Under the pieces are notes generated by a model, which did no database searches, was not told where the DNA came from, and saw only the letters and a program-made list of their open reading frames with translations. Positions 49,245 to 58,424 of a stretch of 64,000 nucleotides of DNA are shown here, piece by piece (the stretch's first letter is position 1; every line of letters begins with the position of its first letter). The stretch is from Streptomyces sp. McG3 (GTDB lineage Bacteria > Actinomycetota > Actinomycetes > Streptomycetales > Streptomycetaceae), in NCBI RefSeq assembly GCF_018619185.1, contig NZ_JAAXYC010000004.1:27948-91947 (forward strand). The letters run 5' to 3'. A program made the position numbers and the translations under genes.

Positions 49245-50261
49245 TCAGGCCCAGCCGCCGATGGTGCGGCCGTTGAGCCAGGTGTACTGGCCGTTGTAGT
49301 TGGCGTCGTACGTGCGCAGGCTCCAGTGCACGTGGGCACCGGTCGCGGCTCCGCCGGCGCAGGTGTCGGTGCCGATGGTTCCGAGCAGGGCGCTGCGGGC
49401 GATCGATGTTGCGTTGTAGTAGGTGGTGTTCCACATGTGGTAGTAGTCCGTCGAGAAGCCGCCGGGGTGGATTACTCTGGTCCAGCCGCCTCCGGCACCG
49501 CACATCGAGGTCGCCGTTCCCTCCCGGGACGAGCGGACCCGTCCGCTGGCGTTGCCTCCCGCGAAGTCGAGGCTGCTCCAGTAGTCCGTCGAGCCGGTGT
49601 GGGAGTGCGCTCCGCCGGTGAGGGTCATGTAGTGGTCGGGCATCCAGGGCAGCAGTAATCCGGCTGTGTTGGCAGCCGTGGTTCCCGCCGCCGACGCTTC
49701 CTGCTGCGGGTTCGCCCTGCGCTGAGCGTATGCCGTCATGGTCCGCCGCTCCGCCTTGCCGACCAGCGGAGACTTGGCCACGTGATCGGCGAAGTCGCGG
49801 TCGCCCTCGAGACCCGAGATCCATTGCCCGGCCTTGCGGTGAGCGATGTAGAGCCAGCCTTCCGGCTCGCCGTGGTGGGTGCGGGGTGCTTCGATGTACG
49901 CGACGCCACGAGCCCAGTCGGCCGAGACGGTACGGACATCGACGACTACCTTGCGGTTCTCGCCGGCGAGTTTGCTGACGGCGGCTTTCGGGGTGAGTCC
50001 CTTTGCGTCGTAGGACCGGGAGAGGACGTCTGTGGAGACGGCGTCGATCAGCGCCTGCCGGCCGGTGCCGAGGCGGTTGCCCACCGCAGACGGCATTTTC
50101 ACGGTGACATCGAGGGAAGGCGGCTGGGCGGGGGTTGCGGGGGCCCCTGCGGGCGTTGCGGCCGAGTCGCGGAAGGCCGCTGTCGCCGAGGGTGCGGCGG
50201 AGAGCAGGCCGAGGGCGGCGAGGGCGGCGACGCTGGTTCTCACGGACAGCTTGGAGAGCAT
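49245..50261 (-). CDS. Secreted LasA-like M23 metallopeptidase, with in-frame stop near the C-terminus
   Basis: 338 residues. Signal peptide VAALAALGLLSAAPSATA. The N-terminal pro-region (about 30-200) precedes the M23 domain: zinc ligands His in GAHSHTGS and Asp in WSSLDF, VIHPGGFSTDYYHMW and TGAHVHWSL. It would cleave peptidoglycan cross-bridges outside the cell. After GRTIGGWA a TGA (49245-49247) interrupts the frame, yet it stays open for 29 more codons (WNGSGQYTGCATRSG...ACPGTAIYN) to a second stop at 49155, followed by a perfect hairpin. So the present protein probably lacks a short Cys-containing tail. A TTA codon (49656-49658 on the plus strand as TAA) suggests bldA control. Confidence 0.85.
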   Translation of the reverse strand: MLSKLSVRTSVAALAALGLLSAAPSATAAFRDSAATPAGAPATPAQPPSLDVTVKMPSAVGNRLGTGRQALIDAVSTDVLSRSYDAKGLTPKAAVSKLAGENRKVVVDVRTVSADWARGVAYIEAPRTHHGEPEGWLYIAHRKAGQWISGLEGDRDFADHVAKSPLVGKAERRTMTAYAQRRANPQQEASAAGTTAANTAGLLLPWMPDHYMTLTGGAHSHTGSTDYWSSLDFAGGNASGRVRSSREGTATSMCGAGGGWTRVIHPGGFSTDYYHMWNTTYYNATSIARSALLGTIGTDTCAGGAATGAHVHWSLRTYDANYNGQYTWLNGRTIGGWA

Positions 50262-50699
50262 GGGTGGTGTCCCTTCTGGAGGAGGGGTCTGACAGGCCGA
50301 CAGGAGCGAGAGCTGGATGGAACGCGCGCGACCACGTCAGGACATCCGCGACTTGACATGCCTGCGCCAATTCTATGCGCGTAGCTTACGAGTCCTTGAG
50401 CCGCCAGAACAGACCGAGTGGCCATGGATGCAAGGGGGGTGCTGGGAGCCGAACGGTGAAGTCGATGACGGTCGGGGCAGGGCTGTCCCGGGTCGGAGTG
50501 CGGCCTGTCGGTGAGGTCTGGGTGAACGAGCCGTCCCCTGGCTGCTGGACAGTGACTGTCCGGGCTGGTCGGCGACCACGGCTTCGGTGATCATGGGAAA
50601 CCGGAGCGCCCCGAACCGGGAAGGGGGGCGCAGGGTTGGCGTTGCCGGAGCCTGACGCCTCGCACCACCGGGGAGCGGCCGGGAGCGTGACGCTGATGT
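50262..50699. other. Upstream region of the peptidase gene, no gene seen
   Basis: AT-richer segment near 50350-50395 probably holds the leftward promoter of the peptidase (a TAGAAT-like box on the minus strand at 50375-50370). Open frames here look non-coding. Confidence 0.4.
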
Positions 50700-50845
50700 C
50701 CGCGACCTCCGCACGTCCAGTCGGGCCGGCCTGGACGCCATCGCCCACGAGCTCAACCACCGTCCACGGAAAACCCAACGGCTACCGGACTCCGGCAGAG
50801 GCCTGCGCCGACCTTCCGAACAGCGGTGATGCGCTGACCGCTTGA
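50700..50845 (+). mobile_element. IS30-family transposase C-terminal remnant
   Basis: One frame reads LDAIAHELNHRPRKT. The expected continuation NGYRTPAEACADLPNSGDAL and stop lies in another frame, so a frameshift is present. HELNxRPRKTLGxxTPAEA is the signature end of IS30 transposases. Confidence 0.7.
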
Positions 50846-51032
50846 GCTCGCCATCGCTTGCCGGCAGACGCGAGACAGGGGAGGCGGCTCGTTCTCGAGT
50901 TCTGCTACGGTGCCCGGATGTTCTTCCTTCGTGTCTAGGGGCCAGTGATGACCGCGCCCACCGGGCGCAGTTCTCGCTGCCCATGCACGTGTGAGCGCCA
51001 TCGTTCCGGCGCTGTCTCAGAGGAACATGATC

Positions 51033-52460
51033 ATGTCTTCGCCTTCCGTGGCCCCTTCATACGCGGCTGTGCTCCGTACTCGCTATGCCTGTCGCACGTT
51101 CGGTGCTTCGTTGGTGGGTCGGCTTTCCTATGGAATGGTCTCTTTTTCGCTGGTTCTGGCGATCAAAGAAGCCACCGACTCCTATGCCGTAGCCGGCGCC
51201 GTCATGGCGCTTTTCGCGCTGACCAGTGTCCTTCTCTCGCCGGCCCGTGCGGGCCTGGTCGACCGGTACGGGCCACGCCGAGCTCTGTGCCCCATGGCGG
51301 CCGCCTATGCGTTGTTGCTGACCGGACTGGCCTTCGCGACCGCGTGGCCGGACACATCAGGAATCCTGCTGGGGATCCTGGCGGTGCCCACGGGGGCGTG
51401 TACGCCGCCACTCGGCCCGGTGATGCGCACGTTGTGGAGCGATTTGGTTCCCGACCGGCGGTTGTTGCAGCGTGCGTACAGCCTGGACGCGGTCGCCGAG
51501 GAAATCCTCTTTGTCACAGGACCGCTGCTGGTCGGACTGCTGGTGCACGTCGCGGCACCATCGGTCGGCCTTGCGGCGAGCGCCGCACTCGTACTGATCG
51601 GCTCACTCGCCCTGAACTCGTCTCCGGCGGTCCGGGGCTGGTCCGGCCGGGAGAAGCCCCCCGTCGGGCCGACGTCGCCGGAGGGCCTCGTCTCCGGTGC
51701 GCGATTCTCCCCGTTGCGCCGATGGCTGCTGCACGGGGACCCGGAGATGCGCCAGGCGATCACGGTCTCCGCGGCTGTGGGCATGTGTCTGGGAGCCTTC
51801 GATCTTCTGGTGATCGCCTTCGCAGACGAACACAAGACTCCTTCCCTGGTCGCCTGGGTACTGGCCGCGCTGTCCGGAGGCAGCGCGATCGGCGGCCTTG
51901 TCTACGGAGCCGTCCCATGGCGGGCCCCGATCAGGCTGCGCCTGGCGCTCCTCGCGGCGGCCATGGGGCTGACCCTGGCCGCGATGGGGCTCTCCCCTCA
52001 TCCCTGCATGCTCATCGGGTGGGCGGCGATCGGCGGACTGTTCGTCGCTCCGGCCCTCACCACCGCCTACTTGATCGCAGATGAGTGCGCCGATCCAACC
52101 GGCCGCACCAGGGCGAGTGCGTGGGTCAACACTTCCTTCAACGCCGGTTCGGCAGGCGCGACAGCTGCCACAGGGCTCTTGGTGGGCCGTCTTCCCCTGC
52201 CCGTGTGCTTCGCACTTGCCGCGACCCCGGTCGTCCTGTCCGCGGCGGCATCGGCCTCGCTCTGCATCACGACTCGTTCGATGACGCGCGGAGCTACCGG
52301 GACGCCCACCTCGACGAGCTGGACACAGGAGCGGCCGCGGGCGCTGGATGATCCTTCAGGCAGCGGCCGAGGAGATCCCGAACAGCGGGGCGAGCTGCCG
52401 CGCCGTGAGGTTGGCGCGCCGGCGGACGGCCACCAGCAGGACCCGGTCCGCCAGCGGTAG
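51033..52460 (+). CDS. MFS transporter with a C-terminus read through an IS scar
   Basis: 475 residues from ATG 51033 (AGAGGAAC about eight bases upstream; 51027 is an alternative). About eleven to twelve hydrophobic helices: LVGRLSYGMVSFSLVLAI, AVAGAVMALFALTSVLLSP with GLVDRYGPRRAL (MFS loop 2-3 motif), ILLGILAVPTGACTPPLGPVMR, ITVSAAVGMCLGAFDLLVIAF, and a last helix ending ALAATPVVLSAAASASLCI. It resembles Streptomyces MFS efflux proteins. The last about 50 residues (from PRALDD, after 52340) are antisense to a transposase remnant, so the native C-terminus was probably replaced by an insertion or deletion. Confidence 0.85.
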   Translation: MSSPSVAPSYAAVLRTRYACRTFGASLVGRLSYGMVSFSLVLAIKEATDSYAVAGAVMALFALTSVLLSPARAGLVDRYGPRRALCPMAAAYALLLTGLAFATAWPDTSGILLGILAVPTGACTPPLGPVMRTLWSDLVPDRRLLQRAYSLDAVAEEILFVTGPLLVGLLVHVAAPSVGLAASAALVLIGSLALNSSPAVRGWSGREKPPVGPTSPEGLVSGARFSPLRRWLLHGDPEMRQAITVSAAVGMCLGAFDLLVIAFADEHKTPSLVAWVLAALSGGSAIGGLVYGAVPWRAPIRLRLALLAAAMGLTLAAMGLSPHPCMLIGWAAIGGLFVAPALTTAYLIADECADPTGRTRASAWVNTSFNAGSAGATAATGLLVGRLPLPVCFALAATPVVLSAAASASLCITTRSMTRGATGTPTSTSWTQERPRALDDPSGSGRGDPEQRGELPRREVGAPADGHQQDPVRQR

Positions 52461-52620
52461 GCACCACGGGCGGCCGCCGCGGGGACCGTTCCCTCCACGC
52501 TCCCGTACCACCTTCACCAACCTCTCGAACGCAATGACTCGGGCAGCAGCGGCCGGACGAACTCCCGCTCGGCATCGGACAGTTCACGACGACGTATCAC
52601 GACATCGTGATCCGCCGACG
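52362..52620 (-). mobile_element. IS5-type transposase remnants, two pieces in one scar
   Basis: On the minus strand 52620-52545 reads VVIRRRELSDAEREFVRPLL, the N-terminus of one IS5-group transposase. Then 52535-52362 reads LPLADRVLLVAVRRRANLTA, RQLAPLFGISSAAA and stop, the HTH_Tnp_4 region of another. They lie in different frames and are not parts of one protein. Overlaps the MFS 3' end. Confidence 0.65.
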
Positions 52621-52853
52621 GTGATCATTCAGAGACACCGCCATGTCGGGTCGGGCCGGGCCGGAGACCGGTCCTGATCGAACCTGGCGGACCTCGGTCA
52701 TGCGCTGACCGAACGTGATCTTTCGGTAAGGGCTTGGCCGCGAGCCCCACCGGACTGAGTACCTCACGGAGGGGCTGAGTACGTGAACGGGCTGCCCCGG
52801 GAGCCCACTTGGGGAGATCATGGCTGTACGGACAACGGGGACAGGGGGCCGTG

Positions 52854-53741
52854 ATGGCGCGAGTCGTGGTCGTGCACGGGGTGGGTCAGGAGTATCTGGG
52901 TCGCAGGACCCTCCAGGCGCCCGTCGCCGCCGCGCTCGCGGACGGCGTCGAGACGGCGGCGAACGCCGGGGACGTGCCCGCGGACACGGTGCCGGCGGTC
53001 GAGGACGTGGACGTCGCTTTCTACGGCGACGCGTTCCGCACCCCCGGCGCCAAGGCCGGACCGTCCGGCTCGCTGTCCGTGGACGACGTGACCGATCCGT
53101 ACGAGCAGGAACTGCTCCTCGCGTGGGCGGACGCGGCGGCCCGCGGGCAGGCGCCGAGGACCGGCACCAAGGCGCCGACGCCGCAAGTCGTACAGCGCGC
53201 CATGAACACCCTGCTGCGCTCGCCCTTCCTTCCGGGACCCGTGGCGGAGCGGTTCCTGCTCGGTGTGCTCCGGCAGGTCCGCCGCTACTTCGGCGAGGAC
53301 GCCGTACGCGCCCGGGCGATCGAGGCGGTCACCGTCCGTGTGGGGCCGGACACGACCGTGCTCGTCGGCCACTCGCTCGGTTCCGTCGTCGCGTACGAGG
53401 CCCTCTGCGCCCACCCCGAGTGGCCCGTTCGCACCCTGGTGACCCTCGGCTCCCCGCTCGGCATGCCGACGCTCGTCCACGACAGGCTGCGCCCTGCCCC
53501 CCTCGCCGGCCGCGGCCACTGGCCGGCCGGCCTGACGCACTGGACGAACCTCGCCGACCGGCACGACGTGGTGGCATCCGTGAAGGAACTCGCGGACCTG
53601 TTCCGGCCCGCCGGGTCCGCGCCGGGCGGCGTGCTGCGCGACGTACCGGTCGACAACGGGTGGAAGGTCCACGACCTGCTGCGCCATCTCACGGCGCGGG
53701 AGACGGGCGCGGCGATCGGCGAGGGGCTGCGGGCGGGGTGA
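52854..53741 (+). CDS. Alpha/beta hydrolase (lipase-like) coupled to the caspase-NTPase gene
   Basis: 295 residues. VVVVHGVGQEYLG supplies the oxyanion-hole region and VLVGHSLGSVVAYEAL the nucleophile elbow (Ser174). A late acidic/His pair (ADRHDVVAS, KVHDLLRHL) completes the usual triad. No signal peptide, so it is probably cytosolic. ATG 52854 has AGGGGG upstream. The stop overlaps a GTG start of the next gene (GTGA), so both are made together. In conflict systems such hydrolases can serve as lipid- or nucleotide-attacking effectors. Its substrate is unknown. Confidence 0.85.
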   Translation: MARVVVVHGVGQEYLGRRTLQAPVAAALADGVETAANAGDVPADTVPAVEDVDVAFYGDAFRTPGAKAGPSGSLSVDDVTDPYEQELLLAWADAAARGQAPRTGTKAPTPQVVQRAMNTLLRSPFLPGPVAERFLLGVLRQVRRYFGEDAVRARAIEAVTVRVGPDTTVLVGHSLGSVVAYEALCAHPEWPVRTLVTLGSPLGMPTLVHDRLRPAPLAGRGHWPAGLTHWTNLADRHDVVASVKELADLFRPAGSAPGGVLRDVPVDNGWKVHDLLRHLTARETGAAIGEGLRAG

Positions 53742-56700
53742 CGGAGGCCATGGAGCCGAAGCGGTACGTGCTGGCCTTCGGCACCGCGCACTACGCGCAC
53801 GAGGAACTGGCCGAACTGCCGCAGGTCGCCGACGACCTGCCCAAGGTGCTCGGCTCGCTCGCCGACGTCGGGTACGAACCGGTGCCCTTCTCACCCGAGG
53901 GCAGCCTGGACCCGACCGGCCCCCTGGACGTCCTGCGGCCGCTGCTGAGCTGGATCCCCGAGGGCTTCGAGAACGACGACGCCCTCCTCATCTACTACAG
54001 CGGGCACGGACAGGCGGACGGCCAGGAGCACTTCCTGATGTGCGCGGAGTCCGATCCGGGTTCGGCCGAGGTCCGGATCACCGCCCTCAGTACCCGTCAG
54101 CTCGTGGAACTCCCCGCCCGCAAGGGCGTCCAACGGATCCTGCTCGTCATCGACGCCTGCTACGCGGGCCGGGGCGCCGTGGACGCGTTCACCTGGGCCG
54201 TCGCGGCCAAGCACGCGGTCGCCCACGCGCCGAACACCGACCACCGCTTTCTGAAGTCCTTCGGCGTGCTCAGCGCGGCCCGGATCACCGAGGAGGCACA
54301 GGAAGGCGCGTTCAGCGCGGCGCTCGCCCACGTCCTCGGCGACGAGACCTGGCTCGGCCGCCGCTCCAGCCACATCTCACTGCCCGACCTCACCGGCGCG
54401 CTCAACGCCGAGTTCCGGCGCCGGGGCGTCGACCACCACGCGGACTGGGCCCAGCTGTGCGACGACACCGTCCGCGGGGACACCGCCACCGGGTTCTTCC
54501 GGAACCCCTTCCACGTGCCGGAACTGGACCTGATCGACCGCGACCTCGACGTCTCCGAGCAGCGGCACTTCGTACGGCGGCTCAAGGCGGCGTCCGGCTA
54601 CGGGGCCGCCGAGCGGCAGCGCCGCTACAAGGACCTGGTCGAGCACTTCTCACCGCGCGGCACGGGCCGGCAGACCGTCCAGGAGACGGGGCACTACTTC
54701 ACCGGCCGGGTCCGCGTGCTGACCCGACTGGCCCACTGGCTGCGGGGCGGGACCGACAACGACGCCCGGGTGTATGTCGTGACCGGTCCCCCGGGCGTGG
54801 GCAAGTCCGCGGTGCTGGGCCGGCTCGTCGCGCTGGCCGATGACGACGCGCGCGGCATCGTCCCCGCCGACAGCGTCACCCCCGGCACGGCGCCGCCCTC
54901 CGGATCGGTCACCGTCGCCCTGCACGCCCGCGCGCTGTCGCTACCGCAGGTCGTCTCCGCGCTCGCCGCCGCGTTCGGCTGCCCGGAGCCCACCGAGACG
55001 GCGCTGCGCGCACGTCTCGCGGAGCTCGACGACCCGGCCACCGTCGTCGTCGACGCCCTCGACGAATCGGGCGTCGCCCACGACGAGGAGCGCCGCATCG
55101 CCCGCTTCCTCGCCGAACTGGTTGCCTCGGCGCCCCGGCTGCGGCTCCTCGTGGGCACCCGCCCCCACCTCGCGGGCGCGGTCGCGGACGGCGCCCCGTA
55201 CACCCGGGTCGTCGACCTCGCGTCCCCTGACTGGACCGAGCCCGACGACTTCGTGCGATACGCCGCGAGCGTCCTCAGATCACCGCTCGGGCCCGACAGC
55301 GGCACCGGTGTACCGGACGCCGTGATCGACTCGGCCGCGGCCGAGATCGCGCGGGCCTCCGCCCCGATCTACCTGGTGGCCCGGCTGATGGCGCGCTCGG
55401 TCGCCGGCTCCGGACTGCTGGGCGCACGAGAGCCGCTGGCGCTGCCCGTCCGTGACCCGGCGGCGGACCCCGCGGCCCAGGTCGGCCGGGCCTTCCGGTG
55501 GGCATTGGCACAGCAGCTGACCCCGGCGGAGGTCGCCGAGGTCAGCACCCTCCTGCTGCCGCTGGCATACGCGGAGGGCCACGGCATGCCCCTCGCCCCG
55601 ATCTGGGCGGCACTCGCCGCCGAAGGGCCCGGGCGGACTGGTCCCACGGCGGAGCGGCTGACGCTGCTGCTGGGCCACGAGGCCGTCGGCCCCTACCTCG
55701 TCGAGGCCCTCGACGAGGACGACCGGTCGGTGTACCGGCTCTACCACCAGGCGCTCGCCGACGAGCTGCGCCGCCACGACGCGCCTCCGGACGCCGAAAC
55801 GCAGTGGTACGTACGGCTCCGGGGCACGGTGCCGCGTGCCGCGGACGGTACGGTGCTCTGGCACGCGGCCGACCCGTACGTCCTGCGCCATCTGGCGGCC
55901 AAGGCCGCGGCGGCGGACCGGCTCGACGAACTGGTCACCGACGGCGAGTTCCTCGTGCACGCCGACCCCGCCGGACTCGCCCCCTGGCTGCACGGCCTGC
56001 GGACCGAGCAGGCACGCTTGGCGGCCGCCGTCTACCGCGCCCACCTGGACCTCCATCGGGACATGACCCGGGACGAGCGCCGGCACGTCCTCGCGTGCGG
56101 CGCCGCCAGGTATCGGCATGCCGTGCTGCTCGCGAGTCTCAACTCCGGCGGCCGGGTGGGGCGCTGGCGTCCTCAGTGGGCCGCGGCCGGCAGCGCGCCG
56201 ATCACCCTCTCCGTGCAGCGACTTGCCGACGGGCGGGGACCGGTCGTCTCGGCAGCCGTCGTCGGGGCTGCGGGGCGGGACACCGTCGTCACCCTCGGCG
56301 ACGGACCGCCGCAGGCCTGGGCGCTCGCCACGGGGCGCTCCTCCACGCTGCCGGACGCGGTCTCGGGCCAGCAGGTCACCGCCCTGACCGCGACCTCGCT
56401 CGCCGGCCACGGACTGCTGGTCACCAGCACCACCAACGGTGCACTTCACCTTCACGACCTCACCACTGGAGAGACCCGCACGGCCGAACCGGTGGGCCGG
56501 AGGAGTGCCCCTCCGAAGGCGCTCGTCACCCTCGAAACGGCCGGACGCAGGATCGTGGCAGGCGTGTCGGCCGACGGGCGGCTGCGGGCTTGGGACCTCG
56601 CCGACGCCAAGGCACTGTCGTGGCGGGAGCGGCTGCCCGGCGGCTGCCGCAGCGGCCTGGCGGTCCTGACCGTGGACGCGGACCCGCACGCGAGGAACCC

Positions 56701-58357
56701 CGCCCTGCGCCGGGGGCGGGATCTGGTCGTAGCCGGCGGCCCGCAGGGCGTCCTGTACGTCTGGGACCCGTTGCGCGGCATCCTCACCGCGACCGCGGCG
56801 GACCCGGACCGTCCTGCCATCGACTCGGTCGGCTGCGCTCTTGTGCACGCTCTGCCCGTCGTCGTGACGGTGGACCGCTCCGCCGTACGCGTCTGGTCGC
56901 TGCGGTGGGCGCGCGCGCCGCACGAGGTGGGCACTCTGCCGATGCGGTCTCCGGCGGTCGCGGTGTCGTGCGCCGTCCTGGGCGGCCGTCCCACGGCGGT
57001 ACTGGCCTGCGAGGACGGCACCGTCCACCTGCTCGATCTCGAGAGCCGCCGGTTGACCGCCTCCTCGGCGGTGCCCCTGTCGTCGCCTGCGGAGGCGGTG
57101 GACGAGGCGCCCGGCTCCATGTCGGTGCCGCCGTTCACCACCTTGCACACCCACGCCTCCGCCGACGGTGCCGTCACCGCTGTTCTGGGCGCACCGGACG
57201 GGTCCGTGCACGTGTGCGACGTGACGGCGCCGCCCGGAGCGCCGAGCACCGGCCACACCCGGCCCGTTACGGCCGCGGCCTGCCTCGGGGGCACGGACCG
57301 GTCCCGATACGTGGTGACCGCGAGCACCGACAGGACGGTTCGGATCTGGCGGATGGACACGGGGGCGACCGCCCTGCCGCCGATCACGGACGACGTCTCG
57401 GCATTCACCGGCGTGGCCGCCGCCTCCGTCGACGGCCGACTGCTCGCGTTGACCCGGGCCGCCAACCGCCCGGCGGAGGTGTGGGACCTGTCCAGCGGCA
57501 TGTCGATGGACAGGCAGTCGCCTCGCTGGCCCGTGGCGGAGACCGTCGGCCGGTACGAGGGCCGTCCGGTCGCCGTCACCGCCGGCCGCACGCACCGCGT
57601 GGACGTGTGGGACCTGATCACCGGTGTCTCGTTGTGCCGACTCGAACAGGGCCCGGGCCCGATCCCGGTGACGGCGCTCGCGTGCGCTCCCGGGGACGGG
57701 GCGCTCGCCGTGGTCGCTGCACGGGCGAACGGCTCGGCCGTGATGTGGCGCCGCGGCAGCCACCGGAACCCCCACGAACTGCGGAAGGGCTGGGAGGCGG
57801 TCGCGGTTGCCTGCGTCCGCGTGGGAGGAGACCCCGTGGCCCTCATCGCATGCGACGACGCCGTGATCCGGGCCTGGGACGGCACCGACACGGTCACCGT
57901 GGCCCGCTGGGAACTGCAGTACGGCGGGCCGGGGACGTCCGTGGCGGCGATTCAGGGCGGGCAGGCGAACCGGGTCACGGCGCTTTCGGCAGGGGTCGTG
58001 GACGGGCGGCTGTTGTGCGCGGTGGGGGCCGGCGACGGGCGGGTGACGGTGTGGGAGACGCACGCCGGGGCCTGGCCGCTTCCCGCGTGCGACGCCGCCG
58101 ACTCGTTCGTCATGCCCGGCGGCGTACCGGTCACCGCGATGGAGTTCGCTGCCGACGGGCGCCTCGTGGTCTGCGCGGATACGGACGTCCATGTCTTTGG
58201 TCCCGCGTCGGCACCCGAGCCGGCCGACGACCCGAAGAGGGCCACGCGCCCCTTCCCGGCACCCCGGACGACCGGCTCCGGTACCAGCGGGGGCCGGTCG
58301 ACGGCGGCTACCGGGCGGGACGTTCCGGGCCGGGCCCGGGGACTGTCCGGACCGTAG
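53738..58357 (+). CDS. Caspase-like protease / STAND NTPase / WD40-repeat protein
   Basis: 1539 residues from the GTG that overlaps the hydrolase stop (ATG 53750 is an alternative, with GGAGG only two bases away). Residues about 5-250: peptidase C14 (caspase/metacaspase) domain, starting YVLAFGTAHYAHEEL, catalytic His90 in YYSGHG and Cys141 in VIDACYAG. Residues about 330-650: STAND-type NTPase with GPPGVGKS (350-357) and Walker B VVVDALDES (439). Helical region to about 810, then WD40 propeller repeats to about 1500 (VRIWRMDTG, VYVWDPLRG, LRAWDLADAK, VDVWDLITG, VTVWETHAG). A Gly/Ser/Arg-rich tail follows. This is the layout of sensor-NTPase-effector proteins in bacterial immunity and programmed cell death: WD40 senses, NTPase oligomerises, caspase cuts. 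Confidence 0.92.
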   Translation: MTEAMEPKRYVLAFGTAHYAHEELAELPQVADDLPKVLGSLADVGYEPVPFSPEGSLDPTGPLDVLRPLLSWIPEGFENDDALLIYYSGHGQADGQEHFLMCAESDPGSAEVRITALSTRQLVELPARKGVQRILLVIDACYAGRGAVDAFTWAVAAKHAVAHAPNTDHRFLKSFGVLSAARITEEAQEGAFSAALAHVLGDETWLGRRSSHISLPDLTGALNAEFRRRGVDHHADWAQLCDDTVRGDTATGFFRNPFHVPELDLIDRDLDVSEQRHFVRRLKAASGYGAAERQRRYKDLVEHFSPRGTGRQTVQETGHYFTGRVRVLTRLAHWLRGGTDNDARVYVVTGPPGVGKSAVLGRLVALADDDARGIVPADSVTPGTAPPSGSVTVALHARALSLPQVVSALAAAFGCPEPTETALRARLAELDDPATVVVDALDESGVAHDEERRIARFLAELVASAPRLRLLVGTRPHLAGAVADGAPYTRVVDLASPDWTEPDDFVRYAASVLRSPLGPDSGTGVPDAVIDSAAAEIARASAPIYLVARLMARSVAGSGLLGAREPLALPVRDPAADPAAQVGRAFRWALAQQLTPAEVAEVSTLLLPLAYAEGHGMPLAPIWAALAAEGPGRTGPTAERLTLLLGHEAVGPYLVEALDEDDRSVYRLYHQALADELRRHDAPPDAETQWYVRLRGTVPRAADGTVLWHAADPYVLRHLAAKAAAADRLDELVTDGEFLVHADPAGLAPWLHGLRTEQARLAAAVYRAHLDLHRDMTRDERRHVLACGAARYRHAVLLASLNSGGRVGRWRPQWAAAGSAPITLSVQRLADGRGPVVSAAVVGAAGRDTVVTLGDGPPQAWALATGRSSTLPDAVSGQQVTALTATSLAGHGLLVTSTTNGALHLHDLTTGETRTAEPVGRRSAPPKALVTLETAGRRIVAGVSADGRLRAWDLADAKALSWRERLPGGCRSGLAVLTVDADPHARNPALRRGRDLVVAGGPQGVLYVWDPLRGILTATAADPDRPAIDSVGCALVHALPVVVTVDRSAVRVWSLRWARAPHEVGTLPMRSPAVAVSCAVLGGRPTAVLACEDGTVHLLDLESRRLTASSAVPLSSPAEAVDEAPGSMSVPPFTTLHTHASADGAVTAVLGAPDGSVHVCDVTAPPGAPSTGHTRPVTAAACLGGTDRSRYVVTASTDRTVRIWRMDTGATALPPITDDVSAFTGVAAASVDGRLLALTRAANRPAEVWDLSSGMSMDRQSPRWPVAETVGRYEGRPVAVTAGRTHRVDVWDLITGVSLCRLEQGPGPIPVTALACAPGDGALAVVAARANGSAVMWRRGSHRNPHELRKGWEAVAVACVRVGGDPVALIACDDAVIRAWDGTDTVTVARWELQYGGPGTSVAAIQGGQANRVTALSAGVVDGRLLCAVGAGDGRVTVWETHAGAWPLPACDAADSFVMPGGVPVTAMEFAADGRLVVCADTDVHVFGPASAPEPADDPKRATRPFPAPRTTGSGTSGGRSTAATGRDVPGRARGLSGP

Positions 58358-58424
58358 CGCCCGGGTTCGGCCTTCCGGACCCGGCCCAGGACCTGTCGTC
58401 AGACTCGGCGGCCTGGAGTGATCC

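Noticed and set aside
52820..53737. Extension of the caspase protein upstream through the hydrolase gene
   Set aside because: This frame is Arg/Gly-rich shadow sequence under the hydrolase; the caspase domain begins just after the overlapping GTG/ATG.
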